DNA of 64,000 bases from Strongyloides papillosus (lineage: Eukaryota > Nematoda > Chromadorea > Rhabditida > Strongyloididae). The translations under genes and the position numbers were made by a program. The stretch is taken from assembly GCA_005656395.1 (NCBI GenBank), contig SRSI01000078.1:992001-1056000 (forward strand). The letters run 5' to 3'. The notes below the pieces were generated by a model that was not told where the DNA came from, searched no databases, and was given only the letters and a program-made list of their open reading frames with translations. Positions within the stretch are counted from its first letter, which is position 1; the number at the start of each line of letters is the position of its first letter. Positions 1 to 11,437 of this stretch are shown here, in pieces.

Positions 1-751
1 ATAAGAACTAGAAATGTTCTGATAGTAGTCTAATTCCGGTATTTTTGTTCAAAAAACTTCCAATGACTAAACTCATTGTCAAAAGGATAAATAACTGGAG
101 TTGTAGACGAAAGTGTGCCAATTACAGACTATGGTTTAAAAAAGCAATTCATATGCCATATTTGAGAATGAAGATAAAGTATTAGAAAAAAACTACGGTT
201 TCATTAATACATCTAATGATCACTATAAAATATTTGCGAAACATTTAAAAAGAGCGTATGCGATTATTGCGTTTAAAGATGAAGTGGCGTAACTATGCTC
301 AATTCAGTTACTGTAATTTCTTTTTCCTTCTTAATTACGATATACGATCATGACCAATGAATAGTTCCACAATTTGTTTAGTTTGTTTGGTTGATCAAAT
401 ATTACTTTAAAAAGTTTTATAAAACAACTCCCAATATTTGTATAAAGGATAGATCAAATTCGTTTCATTCGCATACAATTCTTATATTTCATTATACAAA
501 AGCATATATAGTACAAAATAATTTCTATTGCTTGTAACAAATATTTATATATAAGGAATTTATTTAATTGATTAACCTATAGTGATTGTTTATACTTAAT
601 CGAATGAAACAAAATTCGTGAAGATCTGTCTAAGGATTCATGAAATATGGAGCTATTTTTGAAAATTAACTAAAAAAGCATTAAATATTACTATATTTAC
701 TGCATTTCTCAAGATTTTTATATTACACTAATAAAACTTTTGAAGTTTTAT
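1..751. other. AT-rich sequence with one weak open stretch (140-292)
   Basis: No gene is supported here. A 50-codon stretch without a stop runs on the + strand from 140 to the TAA at 290-292. It has no ATG, but its last 40 codons are gene-like, with GCG codons unusual for the surrounding DNA. It could be the terminal exon of a gene that starts left of the window, or a relic. The rest, 293-751, is AT-rich with stops in all frames. Confidence 0.3.
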
Positions 752-1708
752 GCACACAAAAAATAAGTGGGACAAATTTCGATATTATTACATAAAATGC
801 AGTAAAAATGTCCCACTATTTTAAAATGTCAAAATTTATTTAAATTTTAAAAATATCAAGCGACAACAAAAATGCTTTAAATGACGCAAAATATTAGATT
901 TTCGCATAAATTTGGTCGTTGTTTTACAAAAATATATACTTTTAATATTTTGAAGTAATGTAACATTTATTTAATCTTAGAATTTTTAAAATATTACACT
1001 TATTTTAGAATCTAATATTTTTTTTATAATATATTATGAAGTACGTTATTAGAAGCCAATTTCATGTAGAGTTGTTAACATTTTAACAAAAATCATTATT
1101 TCAAACATTCTAATAACGGCAATAATTATGGAAATTTAAAAAGTTCATAACCATAATAACGAAAAGCAATAATTATTTAACAGTACAAAGTGTTATTAAT
1201 TAAGTATATTATTTTGTTATTTGCTATTTTTCTTATTCAAATTAAAATATTAAAAACTATTTTTATTACGAACAAAACACATAATATTTTAAATTTTTTA
1301 ATAAGTTTGACTTTTAAAAATAATCTTTAAAAAAGTATGAAAAAGTTGAGTCATCAGGTGCGTATAAATTTATAAAAAAATATAATTTACAATAATTCAA
1401 ACGATTGAAGAATATTTAAAAAAATACTATTATATGTCAATAAATATCTTTGTAAAAGCATTTGTAATCTTATATAAAGTTAAATTCTAATATTGTATCT
1501 TAAAATGTATTGTAGAAAATGACTTAAGTTTTAAAATGACAACAATAAAAAATAAAAATAAAAACTTATTTTAATTATCACCTTAAATTTTTTGCACGAC
1601 ATAATTACGTTAAAATTAGTCGCAAATCGAGAAAAATTCAAATTTTACTAGGTGGGACAAATTCATTACACTTTACGCAAATGTGTGTCCAATTTTTTTT
1701 CTGTGTAA
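752..1708. repeat. Degenerate inverted-repeat element (MITE or DNA-transposon relic)
   Basis: The left end reads ACACAAAAAATAAGTGGGAC and is followed by an internal copy of GTCCCAC at 810-816. The right end, read on the minus strand from about 1708, starts ACACAGAAAAAAAATTGGAC and likewise runs on to GTCCCAC at 1652-1658. The two termini are therefore imperfect inverted repeats of roughly 60 bases, and each holds a subterminal GTGGGAC palindrome. No transposase reading frame survives between them. The pattern fits a non-autonomous Tc1/mariner-type element, but target-site duplications are not clear. The boundaries are estimates made by eye. Confidence 0.4.
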
Positions 1709-2750
1709 TATTAAACTCCACGATCTGTCTACTGTAACCACTTTTAGAGGATTCTTATTATTATTTATTGAAATATGATAATTGTTTTTGTAGAACATTA
1801 AAAATAAGCAAAACCCTTCTTAATTATTAATGCATTTCTTAAAATGTTTGTAACTTTTATTTAAATAACACATACTTTATATCTAAAATCTTTTATCTAT
1901 CGAATAGGGCAAATGTTGGAAGTGGTCGGTTATTCGTTGTTAAGATATATATATTTACTTGAAAAAATTCCTTTAGGAACTCTGAATTGTACCGACTTTA
2001 TTTATATTTTATCAAGATTTTTTAAAAATCTCAATTTTATTCTTACTAATTCCATTCAAGTGTATACTTACAATAAAAAAATTTATTTAACTTAAAAAAT
2101 GACTGTATTATTTGAAGTTTTTGAAATACATAGACTTTTATCGATATAAAATGGTAAAAATAAAAATACATAACATTATGCAAAAGTTACTAATATTTTA
2201 ATTTTCATATATAATTGTTTCACAATAAAATATGATAATATTTGCAAAATATCAAAGTGGTTTTTAATTTGTATTAATAAGTTAAGCATTCCAGATAAGT
2301 GAATATGGTATTTTATTATAAAATACAGAAGAAGTTATTATTGATAAAACATTGAAAATTTTTCTTCTTAATTTAATGAAACAACACAAGAAGTAGTCTG
2401 ATGTTTAACGTTAATATGATAAAACGTTTCTGTCAATTAAAAATTATCTTGAAAACTTTTTTAGATATTTTAGGAGACTAAAAAAGATTCTAAAATTTTA
2501 CTCTAATAGTAGAAAATTATGCAGAAGAAGTTATGTGTCAATAAATAAATGAAAAATAGAGCCGGTAAAAGATAATTCTTTCAAGAAGAAAATTTTGGGC
2601 ATTTGTCCACATTGTTCTCGTGATCAAGCATGTCATATGTTAAACTAAATAATTTTTAACAGAAAATTTTTTTATCTTTTTTATATGTTTACTATCAATG
2701 GCATAGTAATCGTTGTTAATTAAAACTTTTTGTTGAAATTTTATTTTCAG
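1709..2750. other. Intergenic, upstream of the WIPI gene
   Basis: This AT-rich stretch has no supported gene. A 60-codon ORF at 1913-2095 has no recognisable family, and its hydrophobic, Phe/Leu/Ile-rich content is what random AT-rich DNA gives. The last bases, 2741-2750 (TTATTTTCAG), are a strong splice acceptor directly against the ATG of the next gene. That is the usual arrangement of a spliced-leader trans-splice site in nematodes. Confidence 0.5.
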
Positions 2751-3939
2751 ATGCCTGTAGATAATGTATATTGTATATCATTTAATGGAAAACAAGGTAA
2801 CTATTTTTTATAATGTCTTTGAATTAATAAATTTTATATCATTTTTAGATACATTTGCTTTGGGAAGTGATAGTGGAATTCGAATAATAAAAGTTTACCC
2901 ATTACAAGAAGTCAAAAGCTTTTGTAAGTTAAATAATAATATTGTCAATCATATAACTATTTTTTTCTTGTCCTAAATATTTGTAGCAATTGACGAGGTC
3001 GGTAGTGTTACCATTGTTCGTTTGTTAAATAAAACAAACTTGTTAGGTATTGTATCAGGTGGGAAATTTCCTAAATTTGCTGGAAATGCTGCCTTATTAT
3101 TTGATGCCTTTAACAGAAAATTTGTTGTTGAAATTACAGTTAATTCACTTGTTACAAATTTTGTTTTTTCTTACTCAAAATTGATTGTCGCACAAGCAAA
3201 ACATGTAACAGTTTTTTCTTTTCCTAATAATTTACAAAAGTTGCGTTGTGAGGAAATTTCCGAACATTCAAATGGTTTACTTGCTTTTAATGCCGACCCA
3301 AAAGCCGAATATCTTGTTTACCCAGGAAGAACTATTGGTTCTGTACATATTATAAATCTTCTAACAACAAATCAAACCTCCTCTCCAGCTCCACTAATTA
3401 TTAATGCGCATAAGAATAGAATTGCTAGATTAGCAATCAGCAATTTAGGAACTATGATAGCAACAGGTTCAACTCAAGGAACGGTTATTCATATTTATAA
3501 TGCCAAAAATGGTGAGAAATTATTTGAGCTTCGTCGTGGAATGGACACAGTAAATTTACGCTGTCTTAGATTTTCACCATGTTCAAGTTACCTATTAGCT
3601 TCTTCAAATAAGGGCACTGTTCATATCTTTAATGTAACACCAAAAGGAAATGAATCACATAAATCACTAGCTGAACTAATAAATAAGGATGAGAGAAGAA
3701 GTATTTCAAGAATTACACTAAAAAAAGGTGAAGAAGATTCGGAATGTGCTTTTATTAGTAATTCTATGCCAAGCGCAAGTCACAAAAGTAGCATTTCAAA
3801 TAATTGTAATGATAATATTATTTCTATAAGTACTAAACCATGTTTAAGCCATTTTTCAGGCTCAACTGGAGAATTAAAAGATTATGTTGATTTATCGGAG
3901 CTAGGTGATAACCATGATTTTTGGACAACTCCAATATAA
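2751..3939 (+). CDS. epg-6: WIPI/PROPPIN autophagy protein (WDR45/EPG-6 type)
   Basis: This is a seven-bladed beta-propeller that binds PI3P (and PI(3,5)P2) on autophagic membranes; in C. elegans EPG-6 acts in autophagosome formation. Three exons, 2751-2796, 2849-2923 and 2987-3939, join in frame to 357 residues, close to human WDR45 (about 360). The diagnostic phosphoinositide-binding L/FRRG motif is present as LRRG at residues 222-225, after a WD-like blade containing STQGTVIHIYNAKNGEK. The N-terminus (QDTFALGSDSGIRI) matches blade 1 of the family. The start codon follows the TTTTCAG acceptor at once, so the 5' UTR of the trans-spliced mRNA may be almost absent. The residues after about 260 are polar and low in complexity, as in family tails. 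The choice between WIPI3 and WIPI4 is not certain. Confidence 0.88.
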
Positions 3940-4287
3940 GATTTGTAAATAAGTATGTACGTTATTCCGTTTTCAATAAAATATAATCAACACTTAACAA
4001 CTATTATCAAATGATAAAAGAAATATTTGTGGTAACTTTTCATCACTTCTACGTGCTAAAAAATGAAATAAAAATATTTATCAAAACAACCAAACAATAA
4101 ATTATCATTTAGTAATTTTGTTATAAAAAAATATAAATTAATTTTTTTAGTAAAATTAATACAGTTAAAAAGTATTATCAAAATTACTTTATCAATTAAT
4201 TTGTGATTAAGGTTAGAATATTATTTATGTATAATAAAATAAAACTCTTCGTGAAAGAAGATAAATTAAAAAATAAAATCATCCAAA
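3940..4287. other. 3' region between convergent genes
   Basis: This is the short spacer between the convergent WIPI and phosphate-transporter genes. It holds AATAAA-type signals on both strands, for example AATAAAATATAATC at 3976 on the + strand, and nothing else recognisable. Confidence 0.5.
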
Positions 4288-6024
4288 TTACGAGATTAAC
4301 CATTGAAGTATAATTGCAACAAATCCACTAAAAAATCCAGTAAAAGGAAGTGTTACAATCCATGAGATTGTAATTGACCTTAACAAAGACCAATCAAGTT
4401 TTGATGACTTATCAAACACTCCGACAAACATAATTGAACCAACTTTACATTGAGTTGAACTAATAGGTATCCCAATTTTTGATGCTATTAAAACAGTTCC
4501 AGCAGCACCAAATTCAATTGAAAATCCTTTTATGGGTGTAATTTCTGTTAAATTATTTCCTACTGTGTAAATAACTCTATGACCAAGAACCCACAATCCG
4601 ACACACATACCAACGGCTCCAAAAATAAGAAGATAAATTGGTGTTCCCTCTACTTGGTGAACATTTCCATCTCTCCAAATTGAAAACATAGATACAATTG
4701 GAGCTATTGCGTTTGAAACATCATTTCCCCCATGAGCAAATCCACCAAAACAGGCAGTTAAAACTTGTAAAATTGAAAAAACTTTTCCCATAACGATTTC
4801 TTCACGCTCCTCCAAACTATTATTAACTGGTATGTAAATTATACCTTCTTCTTTTTTTAAATTATCATCTAATTTCAAATCGCTTACTTTACAGCATTCT
4901 TCATTACTTCTAATATTACCACAATTTCTATGATTCAAAGAAAAATCTTTCTTTGTTGAAATGTTTTCATCCGTTGGTAATATATCTGTAGAAAAAGCAT
5001 TTTTACTGTCAGAAGTCTTTCTTTCAGGAACCGAGTCTCTTTCATTTTTTTCCATATTCTTTTTTAAAATTGTCTTTCCATTAAGAATATCTTTAAAAAA
5101 TATATCATATTATGATAAGAAAATTTACCATCGTACATTTGTTTAAGGTAACATTTTTCAACAAAATAAAAAATAATGTATCCTAAAATACCAACAATAC
5201 ACGACAATATTAGTATTTTTCCTCCTGACAATTCATTTATTCCAAAAAGTTCTGGACCCTCAAAAAGAATGGCAAAAACATTTAGAGATATAGTTCCAAT
5301 AAGTAAAAATGGGAGTGATTTTATTGCTGCGACGTATGGTTTATCCTTTAAAATCATTAATAATTAATGGGGAGAATAAAAACATACAAAACATTGATAA
5401 AAGTATTTTAAACCATATGAAATTCCTAGAGACGTCAAACCAGAAAGAACTGGAGAAATAAACCATGATACAATTATTTTTATAATTTTATACCAATTAA
5501 TTCCAACAAAACCTTTGAAAGCTATTGAAAACCCTAAAGTTGCGCCAACAATAGAGTGTGTTGTTGATACCGGAGCATTGAAAACTGTTGCTAATAATAA
5601 CCATATCCCGCAACCAGCAAGAATCCCTATTTGACCAATTAATAAAAGTCCTGGTTCATTTTCGTATACTTTCACATCTACTACACCTTTACGCATAGTG
5701 TCAGTTACCTTATACCCTAAAAATATGAATTATTAAATTTGTCCTCTCTAAATTTTAAAAATATAACAAACCAAGTAATGCAGCACCTAGAGATTCAAAT
5801 ATAGAGGCTAAGATATATGCTTGAATAAGTGTTAATGCTTTAGAACCAACAGATGTACCAAAAGAATTTGCCGTGTCATTAGCGCCAATTGCAAAAGCTA
5901 GGATAAAAGCAATTACAAAACCAAATGCGACAAACAATGAATAATCAGATTGATCGAAATTTGAAGCATCTAAGGGCAATGATGTTGGTAGTAAAACACT
6001 ACCAGCAATACTTGAAGTAAGCAT
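4288..6024 (-). CDS. Sodium-dependent phosphate transporter (PiT/SLC20 family)
   Basis: This is a plasma-membrane Na+/inorganic phosphate symporter. Four exons on the minus strand, 6024-5772, 5716-5388, 5345-5129 and 5090-4288, join in frame to 533 residues. The introns are only 55, 42 and 38 bases. Both copies of the PiT signature are visible: [11 protein letters not shown] at residues 47-57 and [12 protein letters not shown] at about 386-397. They mark the inverted-repeat halves that form the transport path. The first join restores the conserved [14 protein letters not shown] hydrophilic, Ser/Asp/Lys-rich loop of about 100 residues separates the halves, as in animal PiT1/PiT2. C. elegans has several paralogues (pitr genes), so no single symbol is assigned. 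It converges on the WIPI gene. Confidence 0.92.
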
Positions 6025-9000
6025 TTTAAGAGTAATTTTGTCAATTTACAAAAATACCCTAAAATAGATATATAAAATAATAACAAAATTATATTAACTT
6101 GATCATTAAAAAAATTTTTTTCAAACAAATAAAATTGAAAACAATATTTAAATATAATAATACAAAAATGCTTCCAACAACAAATTATTTAAATATAGCA
6201 AAACATTATCGAAGAAGCATCAAATTGAACTTGTTATACAACATAAAACTACTTTTTATAAATTTTTTTCTTAAAAAATATGTCTATATTTTTTTAAATC
6301 TAAAATAATTATACAAACAATTATAAATAATTTTTAAGTTAATCACATTAAATTATTATCGTCAATAATCATATTAAATAATTTTATTTGCTGCCGCTAA
6401 TGTTTCATTATTAATTTTTGAACTAATGATGTCAATGGTAATGATTTTTGACAATTACAAACATAAATAAATAATTTTCCATCAACATTCTTTTTTTAAT
6501 TTAAAATATTTTTACGATTAAAAAAATGTATGTTTTACAATACTTTAATTCATAGGATAATATTTTTTAAATCTTAAAAAATCTATTTATAGTATAATTC
6601 ATATTAGAAGGATAATTTATTAAAATAGATAAATGATTAATGTACTAATTTTAAGATTACTTAATAAAATACTAACACTATGTTAATATATTTTTTGCTA
6701 ACTATAAGAAAATCAGTATGGTGGTAAAAGTAAGAAGAATAATTAAATAAAGGACTAGGACCAAAATTTTAATTTTTTGCTCTTGATTTATAGACATTTT
6801 TTGTTGATGATTATAAAAACAGGTAAATTTGTTGGTGTAGAAAATCGAATTTTAATTGGATTAATTCTATATTTCATGCTTGATATATTTAATAAATTCT
6901 AATAACCTAAAAATTTTGTTTATTTCGAAAATTTGAGGTGCTTTAGAAAAAATTATATTAAGTTAAATAATATATTAAATTCTAATTAGTGACAAATATT
7001 TTTTTGCAAGTAATAATTAAAAATTTTAGATTACCCAAAAAAGAAAAACTTGTTCTACTGAAGCATGCACATTTATACGTAATAGTTATAGTAAAAAATA
7101 ATTTTTAATTTATTTTTTTCGCATATTTTACAATATATCGATAGAAATCTAAAGTTTCACTTAAGAACTTTTAATTTTAATGTTTTTAAAATAATTGATA
7201 TAAAAAATAACTTAGCGAGATGAATTCTATTATAAACATATTAATAAACATGAAATTTAAACAAAAATGTTTTAAAAATTCATAATTCACTATTTTTATT
7301 ATAAATTATCAACCTTGACATTTTTTAATCATATGGAAGTAAATACTAGGAAACTATAAAATTTGGCTTTACCATAATCACAGAATTTTTTTTAAATTTG
7401 ACGTCAATATGTAAAAATTATAATGACTACAAGTTTCAAATAAAACTAAACGATTTATCATCTTTAATTATAAAGAGATTCTTGATTTTTCAAATCATAA
7501 GTAAAATTTTACTTGAAAATTTTTTCAATTATCAATAATAATGAAAAAAACAAATTGCAATCTATACTTTATTTAAAATTTCAAAACTTTGTTTTTTTAT
7601 TCTTTATTTTATCACCTAAATAAGTATACATATCTTTTTTCTTGCACTCGATTATCTAATAAGACTTTTTTATTGGCTAATAAAATAATTCGTCAAAAAA
7701 AATTATTATTAAGTTTTAAAAAAGTGTTAAAGAATGTTTAAGAATCATAAAAATTAATTATCATATATAGTGAATATTTGGCTCGACATAAAAAAATATG
7801 AAATTACATGTTATACCTTTTTTTTAAAAATGAATAACTAGATAGTAAATGTATATGTAATTGAAAAGATAAAGATTTTTTTGTAAGCCTATATCATTAT
7901 CACTTCTTTTTAATTATTAAAGAATATTTTTATTGAAAAATAAAGCTAAAAATAATATATTTTTAAAGTTATCAGCGATCAAACAATTTTTGTTATTAAG
8001 AAATAAAAATCCTATTTCAAAAGAAACAATTACTATTTATTCACTGATAAGAACAATTTTTATGTTTGAATCTTATGATCTATATGTGCTCATAAGTGAT
8101 AAAATTACAAAAATATTTTTTTAATATAAAATATTAATAGTTAAAGGTAATTTTTTAATTTCTAATTAACCTATGGTAAATTAAACATATTTCACTTAAA
8201 ATAAATGTTACTAAGTTTATAATTGACACAAAACATGAACAGTTTCGGCAAAAATTATCAAAAAAATAAAATACAATTAACGTCTTTAACAATGACTATT
8301 AAGTAAACAAGAATTTATTGAAGTTACGACTAAAAATTTTATGTTTTTCTTTCGGAATAATGATATAAATACATAATTGTATATTAAGTTAAAATATGAA
8401 TGATTAAATTTTTATCATTGCAAAATATTTTATAGCATAAACTGTTTAAATAATGATTACAAAATTAAACTTTTTACAAACAAGAAGATAGCATATTTGA
8501 ATATCACTTCTGAAGTTGATATTAAAATTACAAAGATGAAATACTACTTTCTCCGTGCCATTATTTATTATTGAAAAATGGTAAATTACAAATTATTACG
8601 TAAAAATTTTATTTGCTTTATTAAATAAAGAAAAATTTTAAATTCATACCTCTTAAATATAATCATCATCATTTATCAATAATGTCAGTAATTACAGTTC
8701 CATTCGTAAGATTTTTAGATTGTCTTTGTCATTTTTCTTCAGGTACTATATCAAAATTAAATTTTTAAAAGTAAAGGTGCATTAGTTGACGAATGAAAAG
8801 TATATCAGATAAAAATGTAATTATTAATTAAAATAATAACTAATAATATAATTTATAGGTAATATGCACAAAATTATGTTAAAAAGGATAATTAATTATA
8901 TGTTAACATGTTTTAGAAGAAAAACTTAACTTTATAAACATCACATTCTTGTCTTTCAACTATTTTAAAGTATATAAAGTGTATAATCTACAATAATTAA

Positions 9001-9844
9001 GACAAGTAGAAGCTCTATACTGACGATTAAAATTTATAAATTTTACCATACATAAAATGACCTTTAAAATTTTGAAATAATTTTTTTACCATTAAGTAAT
9101 TTTATTTGGAAGCTTTTATTATCATAAAAAAATTTTTTAAAAATATATTTATTATTGTCCGATTAAAATTAATTAAGTTTTCATCATATTATTATTATAA
9201 AAAAAATAAATTTCTTCAGTAATTATATAAACAATACAATAATATGATTTTGAAACCAACCCTCCATTTGCTAAAAGTATATCTTCCTTTATACTGTACT
9301 TTGTTTTCTAAAATGCTTTTATCATTAAAATAACATTAAACGAATAGGAAATTTTAAAAAGATATTATTTCTTTTTAAAAAATGCTTCGATTTCCAAGCA
9401 AAACTAATTTTAAGTATCTAATGAAGTATGAAAAAGCGCGAAACTAGAAGAAGAATGATCAAAATTTTTTGACAAATGAATGTTTGATTAAAGTAATTGT
9501 AAATTATAAAACCACTTTTTGTTAAAACTTTCGTTCATTTTAGGATAGCTTTTTATAAAAATTGAAAGAGAAATTAAAAATATCTATTTTCATATTAAAG
9601 ATCAAAAAGATTCGCCAATAAAATGCACTATGATTGAAGGCTATTACAAAAATATTATCAACTATCTATTTCCCATCATATTTTACTGTAAAAAGAACAA
9701 AAAACTTAAGATTTGCATTGAAATATGGAAAGAAATATTTTTGAAATATTAATCTTTTTAAAAATAAAATTCCTACATTTATAATTTTGTAATTTGAAGA
9801 GAATTTGATTTTTAAATGTAATAAAGGCTTATTTTCTATTAAAA
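6025..9844. other. Gene-poor AT-rich intergenic DNA
   Basis: I see no gene in this stretch. ORFs at 6099-6308 and 7933-8124 are Lys/Asn/Ile/Phe-rich, lack family motifs and have no supporting splice structure, so they are treated as chance. Homopolymer A and T tracts are frequent. The first few hundred bases upstream of 6024 presumably hold the promoter of the phosphate transporter, but I recognise no element. Confidence 0.5.
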
Positions 9845-10265
9845 TATTAGAAATAAATGCCTGATGAACGCTAAGTGGACTTAAAATGTTTTAATTTTCC
9901 AAAATTTATTTTTTGAATAAGAAACTCTTTAATTAACATATCGTTTCCGTCATACTAAGAATTTTTTGATTTTGTTTGGAGCAAAACGACAATCTCTAGT
10001 AACTGAAACTCTATAGTTATACAGTTTTATTCCTCTAAATTGTTAAAAACTTACCATTTTAGAAATATCACTCTAAATCTTTGAGCAAAAGATAATCGAC
10101 TGGAGATAGATCTTATGAATAAGGAGGATGAGACATAGTTTCTTATTATGAAGTATTCCGTGTGTTTTTGGACACTTATCTTCGATTATTTATTATTTAG
10201 TACCTTATATTACTACTTCATATTGAGTTTGTTTAGATTATTCTCCTTTTTTTCTAATACCAATA
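9845..10265 (-). pseudogene. Mariner-type transposase relic (copy A)
   Basis: On the minus strand, going down from 10133, the translation gives S-H-P-P-Y-S-stop-D-L-S-P-V-D-Y-L-L-L-K. This is the C-terminal catalytic block of mariner transposases (the YSPDLxPxDYxL motif), with a stop codon in place of the proline. The DNA aligns by eye over about 400 bases with copy B at 20140-20573, for example GATCTATCTCCAG and TATGACGGAAACGATATGTT. Near 9848 the string AAATAAATGC lies where copy B has its terminal repeat. The copy is inactive, with stops and frameshifts throughout, and its 5' half is missing or unrecognisable. Confidence 0.75.
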
Positions 10266-11437
10266 TCCTGGCTACGAATTTTTTTGAACCAAATTCAGTG
10301 TTAATATTTATTTTTGATGAAAAACAATCTCTTAGCATTTTTTAGTTTATATATCATTATTGTTGAATTGATAAAATAGAAGTAACTTAACATAAGCAAA
10401 AAATGATATGAAAAATATTAAAATGTCTTTGAATGTTGTCATGATTATGTGAATTATAAATACATTAAAAAAACTAACTTATTCATACTTTTATATGATT
10501 ATATGTTAATAACTGATAAGATTCCTATAGATAAGAATGGAGAAACCCCATAGTTTTGTAAAACATTACTATTTCTAAGTAAAACTAATTTATTCTAATT
10601 TATAAAATGATCCTCTATTCCCTCGTAATATACTTCAACTATTATAAAAATAGTTTATGGATTGGTTTATCATATAAAGATAAAAAACCAATGGATAAAA
10701 CACAAAAACTAATAGTATACATATTATTTCTTATTCATTTTGATCTATTATAAAATAAAAGATTGTACTGTGTTTCGTAGTTATCAACATTAAACAATGA
10801 TTATTCATCTTTTATGATAAGTTTAAGATAATAAAAGTGTTAGTTTACATAGACATATCATTTCAAAATACTTCCTCTTCTTTTAATTACGATTAAATAA
10901 ATTCAACAAAAAAAGTTCATAAGATAATTTAAAAATCATTTATTGGAACAATATAAGAATATGCTGACAAAATAATATATAAAATTGATTTTATCAAATT
11001 ATCTACTGCAAAAATTTATTGCGATTTAAGAACATTTCTATTCAAGAAGTTTTAAAAATTTTTTAAGTTGTTCTTAATAAAATATCATTTAAGGTGTTGA
11101 GAAAAATAAAACTTTTTCTGTTAAAATGATATGAGACCTGAGTATTTAATATCTATATCACATTTTATTTTATATTTATGAAATTTAAAGAAATTTTTAA
11201 GTCGATTTTACAGATAATTTTTGAGAACTACGCCTTTTATATCCAATTAAATATAATTTGAAAAGTAATCTATAAATTAAGTGATTATTTAATTATTTAT
11301 CCATACCAATCAGTAGCAACTTTTTTCATTATTTATAAAATTTCTATTAAAATTTTTTATACTAAATATAGTTAAAAAGGTGTATATATTAACTAAAAAT
11401 GCTTAAATTTGAAGTATACTTCTTAAGTAATGGGTAA
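10266..11437. other. Intergenic, 3' of the STAT-like gene
   Basis: This is AT-rich DNA with no supported gene. The ORF at 10148-10345 lies mostly over the opposite strand of the mariner relic and is a shadow. The 3' UTR of the STAT-like gene must fall just below 11438. Confidence 0.5.

Noticed and set aside
6099..8124. Two ORFs (6099-6308 and 7933-8124) as small genes
   Set aside because: Composition is Lys/Asn/Ile/Phe-rich, as random AT-rich DNA gives; no motifs, signal peptide or splice partners.
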